Shown: positions 33,663-41,824 of the stretch, piece by piece
Layout of the letters: each line of letters begins with the position of its first letter
Numbering within the stretch: position 1 is the first letter of the stretch
NCBI RefSeq assembly: GCF_014203535.1
Contig: NZ_JACHJI010000004.1
Location: forward strand, 124,001 to 188,000
DNA: 64,000 bases
Direction of reading: 5' to 3'
DNA from: Streptomyces griseomycini
GTDB lineage: Bacteria; Actinomycetota; Actinomycetes; Streptomycetales; Streptomycetaceae
Position numbers and translations under genes: made by a program
Notes under the pieces: model-generated
Database searches by the model: none
Told to the model about the DNA's origin: nothing
What the model saw: the letters and a program-made list of their open reading frames with translations, nothing else

Positions 33663-33681
33663 TGACGCTCATTTGACGATC
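33663..33681. repeat. Right arm-type repeat of element B
   Basis: TGACGCTCATTTGACGATC starts 103 bp before core 3, matching the 102-bp offset in element A. Confidence 0.6.
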
Positions 33682-33765
33682 AGGCCTCTCACAGCTCCTG
33701 CCCGAGGCAGGAAAACGCCATGTGACCCGTAGATCCTCCCGCCCCCATACCTGGTGACCTGTTTC

Positions 33766-33793
33766 CGATGACGCACCACGTGGAGTGCGTGGC
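33766..33793. repeat. Attachment-site copy 3 (attR of element B)
   Basis: The third exact 28-bp core is preceded by GACCTGTTTCCGATG, as in the gene itself. It continues with GCGATCCTTGAGCCG, encoding AILEP in GC-rich native codons. This looks like the displaced original 3' end of the methyltransferase gene. Confidence 0.8.
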
Positions 33794-33919
33794 GATCCTT
33801 GAGCCGACGGGGCCGAGCGCCTCGGGCCACTCGTCCACGCGGCGGACACGGACGCTCACGGCCGGTCCTTCCCCCGCGCCGCTGACGGGTTCCAGACAAG
33901 TGTCCGTCAAGGTCGACGC

Positions 33920-34998
33920 GTGATCACGCCGAACCCCCGGGTCACCGCTCTCCTGATCGCCGCCTTCCTGGTCGCCGGATGCGGAACCGAGACCGCCGGC
34001 CCGCCGCCGAGACGCCGCGGCAGCAGTCGCCCGCACCCGACATCACGCTCGACGCGGCCCCCCGGCAACTGCCCGGACTCGGGTCCGAGACCTGGTCGAA
34101 GCATGTCGCCCCGGCCGCCGACCTGTACCTGGGCGTCGGGGACCGGCCCGCCGTGCGCTTCGACCTGTCCCCGGCGAACCGGACCGAGGTCGCCGTCGCC
34201 GCCGGTCTGGTGCTCGCCGTCACGGTGGTGGTGACAGCGGCCGTCGCCACCCGGCTGGTCCGGCCGCTGCGCGCACTGACCGAGGCCGCCCGGCAGCCGC
34301 CGGACCGGCATGTCCGGGTGCCCGTCACCACCCGCGACGAGGTCGGCATCCTCGCCGCGGCCTTCGACGAGCCCACCGAGCGCCGCGCCCGGTGGGAGGC
34401 CCAGCGCAGGGCGATGGTCAGCGACATCGCGCACGAGCTGCGCAGCCCTCTGACCAATATCCGCGGCTGGCTGGAGGTCACCCGCGACGGGGTCGTGCCA
34501 CCCGAGCCGGCCCTGCTCGCCTCCCTGCGCGAGGAGGCGGTCGTCCTCCAGCGCGTCATCGACGGTCTCCAGGACCTCGCCGACGCCGACGCCGGCACCC
34601 TGCGACTGCACCGGGAACCGGTCCGCGCCGACGAACTCCTCGGCCAGGTCGCCGCCGCCCACCGCGTCGCCGCCGACGCGGCCGGTGTCACCCTGCGCCC
34701 CACCCCACCGGGCGGCACGGTCACGCTGGCGGCGCGCCGCGACGGCGACGAGGTGGTGCTGGACGTCACCGACACCGGCACCGGCATCGCCCCCGACGAA
34801 CTGCCCCACGTCTTCGACCGGTTCTGGCGGTCGGAGAAGTCCCGCAGCCGCCGCACCGGCGGCAGCGGCCTCGGCCTGCCCATCGTCCGGCACCTGCTGA
34901 CCGCGCACGGTGGTACGGCCGGGGCGAGCGGCGAACCCGGCACCGGCTCGGTGTTCACGCTCCGGCTGCCGGCCGGCGGGGCGCCGCAGGACGGCTGA
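33920..34998 (+). pseudogene. Decayed sensor histidine kinase
   Basis: A first frame from 33920 encodes a lipoprotein-like start (ALLIAAFLVAGCGTETAG). The rest lies in another frame from 33979 to 34998: membrane helix (AVAAGLVLAVTVVVTAAVA), HAMP (LVRPLRALTEAARQ), HisKA SDIAHELRSPLTN, and G-boxes TDTGTGIAPDELPHVFDRFW and GGSGLGLPIVRHL. The ATP-binding N-box is missing: AGVTLRPTPPGGTVTL joins the regions on either side, implying a deletion of about 30-40 codons. Without the N-box Asn it cannot bind Mg-ATP normally. No response regulator is adjacent. Confidence 0.8.
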
Positions 34999-35475
34999 CG
35001 GCTGAGGGCACTGTCCGCTCCCGTGCGCCGCCGGCGCTCGACGTCGTGCGCGGTGACCCGGGCCGGGCCGCTCGCGCGCAGTCGTGTCCAGTGGTGAGCC
35101 GCCGCAGCCGCGTCCACGTCCGTTCGAAAGTTTCGAATACTGTGCACATGCTTGCGTCACGCCTCTTCCTCGCCCCACCCCATCCCTCACGGCGGTTCGT
35201 GTGAGAGGCGGCTTGACCAGCGAAGGTGTACTCGTCGGGACCCCTTCTGGTGAAGGGAGTGTTTCCGAAAGGATGTCGAAACTGTTGACAGGCTCATGGC
35301 GTCTTACGAAAACTGTGGCCACCGAACGACAGGAGGCCGTCGTTCCCCCGCGTCATGCGGCCGGGGCGGCGGTCGGTCGTTGCGGCACGACGACGGGCGA
35401 CCCCCGCCGTGTTCCATGCAAGGCCGCGGGCGGCAGAAGCCGCCCGGCCCCCACCAGCCTTCATCGGGAGGACGC
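34999..35475. other. Long control region upstream of xlnC
   Basis: There is no supportable gene in these 477 bp. They contain the operator-like palindrome at 35123 and a further stretch near 35262-35290 with CGAAA half-sites and a TTGACA hexamer at 35285. Confidence 0.5.
35123..35137. promoter_or_regulatory. BxlR-type operator upstream of xlnC
   Basis: TTCGAAAGTTTCGAA is a perfect 15-bp palindrome around a central G. It contains the CGAA-N3-TTCG arrangement of LacI-family xylan-gene operators in Streptomyces. The element before bxlE at 41802 has the same form. A TACTGT hexamer directly follows at 35138. Confidence 0.65.
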
Positions 35476-36201
35476 ATGCAGCAGGACGGCACGCAGCAGG
35501 ACCAGATCAAGCAGAACCCCGCTCCCTTCGGCGGCTTGAGCCGACGAGGCTTCCTCGGTGGTGCCGGCACCGTCGCGCTCGCCACCGCGTCCGGGCTGCT
35601 GCTGCCCGGCACCGCCCACGCCGCCACCACCATCACCACCAACCAGACCGGCTACGACGGCATGTACTACTCGTTCTGGACCGACGGCGGCGGCTCCGTC
35701 TCCATGACGCTCAACGGCGGCGGCAGCTACAGCACCCGGTGGACCAACTGCGGCAACTTCGTCGCCGGCAAGGGCTGGAACACCGGCGGGCGCAGGACGG
35801 TCCGCTACACCGGCTACTTCAACCCGTCGGGCAACGGCTACGGCTGCCTCTACGGCTGGACGTCGAACCCGCTGGTGGAGTACTACATCGTCGACAACTG
35901 GGGCAGCTACCGGCCCACCGGCGAGTACAGGGGCACCGTCCGCAGCGACGGCGGCACGTACGACATCTACAAGACGACGCGCTACAACGCCCCCTCCGTC
36001 GAGGGCACCCGCACCTTCGACCAGTACTGGAGCGTCCGGCAGTCGAAGGTGACCAGCGGCTCCGGCACCATCACCACCGGCAACCACTTCGACGCCTGGG
36101 CGCGCGCGGGCATGAACATGGGCCAGTTCAGGTACTACATGATCATGGCCACCGAGGGTTACCAGAGCAGCGGAAGCTCGAACATCACGGTCAGCGGCTG
36201 A
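35476..36201 (+). CDS. xlnC: GH11 endo-1,4-beta-xylanase, Tat-exported (XlnC type)
   Basis: The 241-residue secreted xylanase has a long Tat signal peptide with the twin-arginine motif [10 protein letters not shown] and cleavage after AHA (about residue 49). A single GH11 beta-jelly-roll follows, with no carbohydrate-binding module. Catalytic residues are Glu135 in PLVEYYIV and Glu227 in MATEGYQSS. It closely resembles the known Tat-dependent XlnC of Streptomyces. GGGAGG precedes the ATG at 35476; in-frame upstream codons are not part of the gene. Xylobiose released would be taken up by the BxlEFG system 6 kb downstream, under the same operator type. Confidence 0.96.
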   Translation: MQQDGTQQDQIKQNPAPFGGLSRRGFLGGAGTVALATASGLLLPGTAHAATTITTNQTGYDGMYYSFWTDGGGSVSMTLNGGGSYSTRWTNCGNFVAGKGWNTGGRRTVRYTGYFNPSGNGYGCLYGWTSNPLVEYYIVDNWGSYRPTGEYRGTVRSDGGTYDIYKTTRYNAPSVEGTRTFDQYWSVRQSKVTSGSGTITTGNHFDAWARAGMNMGQFRYYMIMATEGYQSSGSSNITVSG

Positions 36202-36220
36202 CCTCTGTCCGGCGGACAAC

Positions 36221-36259
36221 CGGCTGCGGCATCCGCCCTCTTGGCGGGTCCCGCAGCCG
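36221..36259 (+). terminator. Terminator of xlnC
   Basis: A hairpin with outer arms CGGCTGCGG/CCGCAGCCG (36221-36229, 36251-36259) and an inner CCGCC/GGCGG stem lies 20 bp after the stop. Confidence 0.7.
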
Positions 36260-36725
36260 TGGTCGTCGCGAACGGGCGACCTGGAGGACAGCGACTCTCC
36301 GCACGCCTCAGGATTCCCGGCGCTCACACGACGCTCGGGTTCCGGGCGGACGAGGCCGGGGAGAGCGGGGGCGGCTGACCGGCGTCGCGACGTCGAGCTC
36401 ATCGACCCGCACCGCGCGTACCACGGGGAGTGAGGGGCGCGGGGGGTGGAGCGGGGCCGAACTTCGGGGTCCGTCGTCATGCGCCCACGGACCCGGGCTC
36501 CGCTCGCCGCCCTTCCTCCCGTGCGGCTCCGGCGCTTCGCCGTCGGCATCGACGCCCGCTCGACGCGTGCCCGGCCCCCCTGGCGGATCGTCAGAGGATT
36601 CCGGGACTCACCGCCGCGCCTCCGCGGGCGCGGCGGAGGCGGCCGGGGCGCCGTGTGACGGGCACCGCTCCGCTTCCGTCACCCGATCACCCGAGGGCGC
36701 GTGAGCCGGCGGTGATCCGGTCCGG
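36260..36725. other. Non-coding stretch after xlnC
   Basis: No supportable gene in 466 bp; frames are short and GC-driven. Confidence 0.45.
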
Positions 36726-37295
36726 TCAGAGGCCCGACGGATGGTCGGAGAGCCAGTCGGCGTGCCGATCGCGCATGCGGTCCCGTTCCTCGGACGTGGC
36801 CAGGAAGACGTCGGCGCCACCGTCGTAGGGGTGGTGGACGCGCTGCATCCGGGTGTCGGTGATGAGGACCCCCGCCACCCTGTCGTCGGCGACGTCCCGG
36901 AGCAGTTCGTCGATGCAGCCCCGCCGCCAGGGCCGGCGGGCGACGGAGAGGTGGCAGTACGTGCGGTACTCGGGGTCGGGATCGTCCTCCACCAGCAGGC
37001 TCCGCCAGTACCCCGTGCCGGGTCGGAATGACGCGACCTCGTCCTCGGTCGCCCACACGGGAGTGATCACGTACACGTCCGCACCGGCGAACAGCTCGTC
37101 GAGGACGGTGTTGTAACGCTCCAGGACAACGGCGTACTCGCTCTCGTCCTCCGCGTACCGCTTCGACCCCGGCAGGCTGTGAAAGCGCACCCAGACATCC
37201 CGGTAGGGGCCCCGAAGCCGGTGCCCGACCGGAGGGCAACGGGGCCAACGCCGCTGCCACAGTTCCGTCAAAGCCGCCGGTCCGCCTCCGGACAC
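36726..37295 (-). CDS. DUF3885 domain protein
   Basis: The 189-residue protein contains LTELWQRRWPRCPPVG, VRFHSLPGSKRYAEDESEYA, LERYNTVLDELFAGADVYV and the C-terminal VHHPYDGGADVFLATSEERD plus ADWLSDHPSGL. These match the DUF3885 family of Streptomyces, often linked to toxin-immunity or nucleotide-related contexts, with no proven role. The start is uncertain; I use GTG 37295 just before SGGGPAALTELW, although its ribosome site is weak. Monocistronic between xlnC and the lipoprotein gene. Confidence 0.75.
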   Translation of the reverse strand: MSGGGPAALTELWQRRWPRCPPVGHRLRGPYRDVWVRFHSLPGSKRYAEDESEYAVVLERYNTVLDELFAGADVYVITPVWATEDEVASFRPGTGYWRSLLVEDDPDPEYRTYCHLSVARRPWRRGCIDELLRDVADDRVAGVLITDTRMQRVHHPYDGGADVFLATSEERDRMRDRHADWLSDHPSGL

Positions 37296-37498
37296 CCCGC
37301 CGCACCCGCCCTTTCGCCCATGGATCCGCCGACGACCATGATGTCGGGCGACCGCCCGCCGGGGGAAACGATTTCCTGCCGGACGGGAAGGCGGGCGGTG
37401 CGCCGCGACGGGGCGAGGGCCCCCGTGCGACCGGGTCACGGGAATGGCATACGATGCGCGCGACCCATATGAAGATCACGTAAGAGGATGTACACGTC

Positions 37499-38386
37499 AT
37501 GGCCATCCGTGCCCCGCACCGTTCCCTTCGCGGCATGTCCGTCGTCGCCGCCCTGCTCGCGATCGGCGCGGTGGGATGCTCGGAGGTCTCCGACGCCGTC
37601 GACAGCGCCAAGGACGGCGCGAAGAAGGTGGCTCGCCAGCGCTCCGTGTTCTCGCTGGACCTCGGCGACTGCTACAACCCGAACGGCAAGGCCGAGGGGG
37701 AGGCGTACGCCGTCGAGATCGTGCCCTGCGACGAGGCGCACGAGGGCCAGGTGGTCGGCGAGTTCGCGATCGACGCGGGCAAGGAGTACCCCGGCGACGA
37801 CGGGGTCGCGGCGATCGCGGACGAGCGCTGCCCGGTCGAGGCGCAGAAGTACGCCCCGGACACCTGGGCGCTCCCCGAGGGCGTCGCCCTCTTCTACTAC
37901 ACCCCGACCAAGGAGAGCTGGGCGACGGGTGACCGCGCGGTGAGCTGCACCTACACCGCGGAGAAGGGCACGTTCAAGGGCTCGATGGACACCGCGAAGT
38001 CCCTCGAGCCCGAGCAGACCACGTACCTCGAGGGTTCGAACGCGGTCTACGAGGCCCTGTGGGCGAACCAGCCCGAGAAGGAAACCGTCGAGGACGACCT
38101 GGCCGGCTACAAGGCGCAGGCCAAGGCCGTCGCGGCCGCCCTCGACGCGCACGTCGAGGGCCTGGACGGCATCGGGGGCACCGAGGTCGGCAAGCTCCGC
38201 GCGACGCTGACGAAGGCGGCCGGGAACTGGAAGAAGGCCGCGAACGCCGCCGACGCCGACGCGTTCTACACCGCCTACGACCCGGCGTTCACCGACATCG
38301 ACCCGAACAAGTCGGTCGCCGCCCGCAAGGAACTGGGCCTGGCCACCACCGTCCCGGCCGACGAGGCCGAGGTCTGGGCGGGCTGA
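37499..38386 (+). CDS. Septum-formation family lipoprotein
   Basis: The 295-residue protein has an N-terminal signal with lipobox AVGCS (Cys near 27). A Septum_form-type domain follows (LDLGDCYNPN..., VEIVPCDEAHEGQVVGEF, ERCPVEAQKYAP) with paired cysteines, and then a helical C-terminal half. It is membrane-anchored outside the cytoplasm. Related proteins are loosely connected to cell division or cell envelope. The ATG at 37499 follows AAGAGGA. No operon partner is evident. Confidence 0.8.
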   Translation: MAIRAPHRSLRGMSVVAALLAIGAVGCSEVSDAVDSAKDGAKKVARQRSVFSLDLGDCYNPNGKAEGEAYAVEIVPCDEAHEGQVVGEFAIDAGKEYPGDDGVAAIADERCPVEAQKYAPDTWALPEGVALFYYTPTKESWATGDRAVSCTYTAEKGTFKGSMDTAKSLEPEQTTYLEGSNAVYEALWANQPEKETVEDDLAGYKAQAKAVAAALDAHVEGLDGIGGTEVGKLRATLTKAAGNWKKAANAADADAFYTAYDPAFTDIDPNKSVAARKELGLATTVPADEAEVWAG

Positions 38387-38608
38387 CGCACCGTCGGCCG
38401 GCGGGGCCGTGTCCGGCGAGGACCCGGCCCCGCTTCCTGGTGGCGCTCTCCACGGCGCGGACGCACGTCGACCCCGATGCCGGACATCCCGCAGCCCCGG
38501 CACGCGGGCGCGTCCCGGCACACGGACACGCAGGCGTGAACCGGCGCGCACCGGCACACCGCGGCCGGGTCCACGGCGGCGCTCCGTGGACCCGGCCGCG
38601 CCGGTGCG

Positions 38609-40303
38609 TCAGGGTGCGTCGTCCGACTCCGAGCGGGACCTCGCCGCCCGCCGCAGCCGGTGGTGGCGCGCCCGGCCCTGCTCCGTGACGACGTCGCCGA
38701 CCATCGTCCGCACCACGTCCCGCAGCCCGTGCAGGGCGTGGTGCCGGGCCGGGCCCGCACCCGGGTCCTCCCGCAGTTCCCTCAGCAGCGCCCAGCACAG
38801 CAGCAGCATGACGACCACGAACGGCAGCGCCACCAGGATCGTCGCCGCCTGCAGCGAGTCCAGCCCGCCCACCACCAGCAGCACCGCAGCCACCGCGGCC
38901 ATCAGCACGCCCCACAGCACGACCAGCCACGACGGCGGGTGCAGCGCCCCGCGGCTGGTCAGGGAGCCCATCACCAGCGACGCGGAGTCGGCGCTGGTGA
39001 TGAAGTAGGTCATCACCAGGACCATCGCGACGAACGACGTGACCGTGCCGATCGGCAGCGCGTCCAGCATCGCGAACAGCGACGCCTCGGCGCCGTCCGC
39101 CACCGCGCCCGCGAGGTCCGCCTGGCCGGTCGACTCCAGCCGGAGCGCCGTGCCGCCCATCACGCAGAACCAGACGACGGTCGCCCCGCTCGGCACCAGC
39201 AGCACGCCGACGAGGAACTCGCGGACGGTCCGGCCGTGCGAGATGCGGGCGATGAACGTCCCCACGAACGGGGCCCACGACAGCCACCAGGCCCAGTAGA
39301 AGATCGTCCAGGCGCCCAGCCAGGCGTGGCCGGAGAAGGCGCCGGTCCGCGAGGCCATGGGCAGCAGGTTCTGCAGGTAGCCGCCGACGGCCGCCGGGAT
39401 CGTGTCCAGGACGTAGACGGTCGGACCGAACAGGAAGACGAACACCATCACCGCCGCCACGAGCACGATGTTCAGCGTCGACAGCCACTTGATGCCCCGG
39501 TGCAGACCGGAGAAGGCCGAGGCGACGAACGCCGCCGACAGGACCGCGATGATGACCAGTTCCGTGGTCCGGGAGACGCCGATCCCCGCCGTGAGGTCGA
39601 GCCCCTCGGCCACCTGCAGCGCGCCCAGGCCCAGGCTCGTCGCCGTGCCGAAGACGGTGGCGAAGACGGCGAGCAGGTCGATCGCCCTGCCCTGCCACGA
39701 CTCCGCCCGCCGGGCCCCGATGAGCGGCACGAACGCGGCGCTGATCCGGTTGCTGCGGCCCTTGCGGAACACGGTGTACGCCAGGGCGAGCCCCGTGATC
39801 CCGTAGATCGCCCACGGGGTGAGCGTCCAGTGGAAGAACGAGTACTCCAGGGCGGTGCGCGCCGCCGCGCCGGACCCGGGGCGCACGCCGCTCGCCGGGG
39901 GCGGCGCCAGGTAGTGCGTGAGCGGCTCCCCGACGCCGTAGAACATCAGGCCGATGCCCATGCCCGCGCTGAACATCATCGCGACCCAGGCGAGGTTCCC
40001 GAACTCCGGCTCGGAGTCGTCCCTGCCCAGCCTGATCCGGCCGAACCGGCTGAAGGCGATCACCAGGCACAGGACCAGGAACACGTCCGCGGCGACCACG
40101 AACAGCCAGCCGAAGTTGTTCAGGACCCACGTCAGGCTCGTGGAGGAGACGCCGTCGAAGGACTCCTCGCCGAGCCAGGCCCACAGGACGACGGCCGTGA
40201 CGGCGGCCATCCCGACGGTGACGAGGACGCGGTCGGGACCGTCGGCCGCGGAGGGGGCGGGAGGGGGCTCCGGATGGAGCCGTTCGCTCGGTTCCGTGCT
40301 CAT
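38609..40303 (-). CDS. BCCT family betaine/choline/carnitine transporter
   Basis: The 564-residue transporter has 12 membrane helices (about 30-510) and the family motifs MMFSAGMGIGLMFYGVGEP and FYWAWWLSWAPFVGTFIARIS, which include the conserved Trp box for quaternary amines. It carries sodium- or proton-driven uptake of osmoprotectants such as glycine betaine or choline. The C-terminal tail is basic (RHHRLRRAARSR) and cytosolic, as in osmosensing members. The start at 40303 is clear. It is not in an operon with its neighbours. Confidence 0.92.
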   Translation of the reverse strand: MSTEPSERLHPEPPPAPSAADGPDRVLVTVGMAAVTAVVLWAWLGEESFDGVSSTSLTWVLNNFGWLFVVAADVFLVLCLVIAFSRFGRIRLGRDDSEPEFGNLAWVAMMFSAGMGIGLMFYGVGEPLTHYLAPPPASGVRPGSGAAARTALEYSFFHWTLTPWAIYGITGLALAYTVFRKGRSNRISAAFVPLIGARRAESWQGRAIDLLAVFATVFGTATSLGLGALQVAEGLDLTAGIGVSRTTELVIIAVLSAAFVASAFSGLHRGIKWLSTLNIVLVAAVMVFVFLFGPTVYVLDTIPAAVGGYLQNLLPMASRTGAFSGHAWLGAWTIFYWAWWLSWAPFVGTFIARISHGRTVREFLVGVLLVPSGATVVWFCVMGGTALRLESTGQADLAGAVADGAEASLFAMLDALPIGTVTSFVAMVLVMTYFITSADSASLVMGSLTSRGALHPPSWLVVLWGVLMAAVAAVLLVVGGLDSLQAATILVALPFVVVMLLLCWALLRELREDPGAGPARHHALHGLRDVVRTMVGDVVTEQGRARHHRLRRAARSRSESDDAP

Positions 40304-40567
40304 GACGTCCCACTATGGTGGGAAACGTCCCCGTGATGAGGGGTGGCACGCCGCCCTCACGTGGTCTTGCCCGCGCCCTGATCGCCCCGCGGACGCGGGG
40401 GTGCGTGCCACCGCGGCGGATGTCGCGGGTGCCGTCGGGCCGGCCTCGGCGATCCCCCGGCCCTCCTGCGCGATCCGGCGGACCAGCGCGACGGCGGCCG
40501 TGGTCCGGCCGGACCGGCCGGACGGCCCCCGGGCCGGGGCGGAGTCCGCCGACGGGGCCGGACGGGT

Positions 40568-41704
40568 TCAGCCGCCTCCGCCCCCACGAGGCCCCTGCCC
40601 CGCCCCGGAGAGGGCGTCCGCCGCCGGACCGACCGCCGCGGCCACGTCCGCCGGCCGCAGCTCGGGCCCTCCTCCGTGCGGCGCGGTGCTCTGCCGCACG
40701 ACGAGGTGCGTCGCCAGTTCGATGCGCTGGGCCGCCTTGCCCGGGTCGTCCGGGCGCAGGAGCATGCGGGTCGCCTCCTCGGCCATCTGGCGCAGCGGCT
40801 GGTGGACCGTGGTCAGCGGCGGGCTCGACCACTGGGCCAGCGGCACGTCGTCGTAGCCGACGACCGAGAGGTCCTGGGGGACCCGCAGGTTCCTGACCCG
40901 GGCCGCCTCCAGCACGCCGAGCGCCTGGAGGTCGCTGCCCGCGAAGACCGCCGTCGGCCGGTCGGGGCCGTCCAGCAGGTCCATGGCGTGCTCGAAGCCG
41001 CCCTGCACCTGGAAGTCGCCGAAGCGGACGAGGCGCGGGTCGATGGCCAGGCCCGCCATCGCCATGGCCGAGCGGTACCCGTCGAGGCGGGCCAGGGAGC
41101 ACAGCATGTCCTCGGGCCCGGTGATGATCGCGATGCGCTCGTGCCCGTGGTCGGTGAGGTGGCGCGTGGCCGCGAGGCCGCCGGCCCAGTTGGCGGAGCC
41201 CACGGACGGCACGTAGGGGTCGGGGTCCCCGGCCGGGTCGATGATGACGAAGGGGATGGCCTGCGCCGCGAGCCGCCGCTTCACCTCCTCCGGGAGCGAG
41301 GAGAAGACCAGCACGACGCCCAGCGGCCTGCGCCGCAGCACGCCCTCGATCCAGTCGGGCGCGGGGGCGTGCCGGGTGCCGCTCCTGGTGAGCACCACGG
41401 TCGCCTGGTTCTCCTGGGCGACGGTCTCCACGCCCCGGACGATCTCCATCGCCCAGACGCTGTCCAGCTCGTGGAAGACGAGCTCGATGAGGGGGGAGCG
41501 CGGCGCGCCGGGCTTCCGGCGGCGGTAGCCGTGGGTGTCCAGGAGTTGCTCGATCCTGGCCCGGGTGGCACGAGAGACGTCCGACCGGCCGTTCAGGACC
41601 TTCGAAACTGTCGGTAGTGAGACCCCGGCTTCTTTCGCCACCTCGGCCAGCGTCACCCGCGGTCTCACCCCGTCGTCATCGTGCATGTCAGCAGGATAGG
41701 CCAT
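40568..41704 (-). CDS. bxlR: LacI-family repressor of xylobiose operon
   Basis: The 378-residue regulator has an N-terminal LacI helix-turn-helix (VTLAEVAKEAGVSLPTVSKVLNGRSDVS, about residues 17-45), a periplasmic-binding-like sensor domain, and a glycine-rich C-terminus. It is divergent from bxlE, as BxlR is in Streptomyces, and would bind CGAAA-N-TTTCG operators; xylobiose would release it. A near-perfect operator (CGAAACTGTCG) sits inside its own HTH codons at 41603. I use ATG 41704; ATG 41686 is an alternative. Confidence 0.9.
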   Translation of the reverse strand: MAYPADMHDDDGVRPRVTLAEVAKEAGVSLPTVSKVLNGRSDVSRATRARIEQLLDTHGYRRRKPGAPRSPLIELVFHELDSVWAMEIVRGVETVAQENQATVVLTRSGTRHAPAPDWIEGVLRRRPLGVVLVFSSLPEEVKRRLAAQAIPFVIIDPAGDPDPYVPSVGSANWAGGLAATRHLTDHGHERIAIITGPEDMLCSLARLDGYRSAMAMAGLAIDPRLVRFGDFQVQGGFEHAMDLLDGPDRPTAVFAGSDLQALGVLEAARVRNLRVPQDLSVVGYDDVPLAQWSSPPLTTVHQPLRQMAEEATRMLLRPDDPGKAAQRIELATHLVVRQSTAPHGGGPELRPADVAAAVGPAADALSGAGQGPRGGGGG

Positions 41705-41742
41705 GTGCTCGATAACGGTTTGGGTCAGTGCCCGCAAGACCA

Positions 41743-41771
41743 TTGACCCAAAAACCAGTCTGACCTTAACT
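41743..41771 (+). promoter_or_regulatory. bxlE promoter
   Basis: TTGACC (41743-41748) and TTAACT (41766-41771) are separated by exactly 17 nt, a good vegetative promoter. Transcription would begin near 41778, upstream of the operator at 41802. Confidence 0.65.
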
Positions 41772-41801
41772 GTGCGACAGCATGGACTTTCGGCAATGGT
41801 G

Positions 41802-41814
41802 TCGAAACTTTCGA
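41802..41814. promoter_or_regulatory. BxlR operator before bxlE
   Basis: TCGAAACTTTCGA is a perfect palindrome around a central C. It starts about 25 nt after the predicted transcription start and overlaps the GAAAGG ribosome site, so bound repressor could block both elongation and translation initiation. Confidence 0.75.
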
Positions 41815-41824
41815 AAGGCGAACG

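Larger units (their letters stand above)
28557..33765. mobile_element. Integrative element B (no integrase seen)
   Basis: The 5.2-kb segment lies between core copies 2 and 3, with arm repeats at 28766 and 33663 in the same spacing as element A. Cargo is a cold-shock protein, a DEAD-box helicase stub, a hypothetical protein, a MerR-like fragment and an RNase J. No recombinase is recognisable. Confidence 0.65.

Noticed and set aside
22246..33765. A decayed integrase within the elements
   Set aside because: I searched both strands for tyrosine-recombinase R-H-R-Y motifs and serine-recombinase N-termini in the translations and saw none; a profile search could overturn this.
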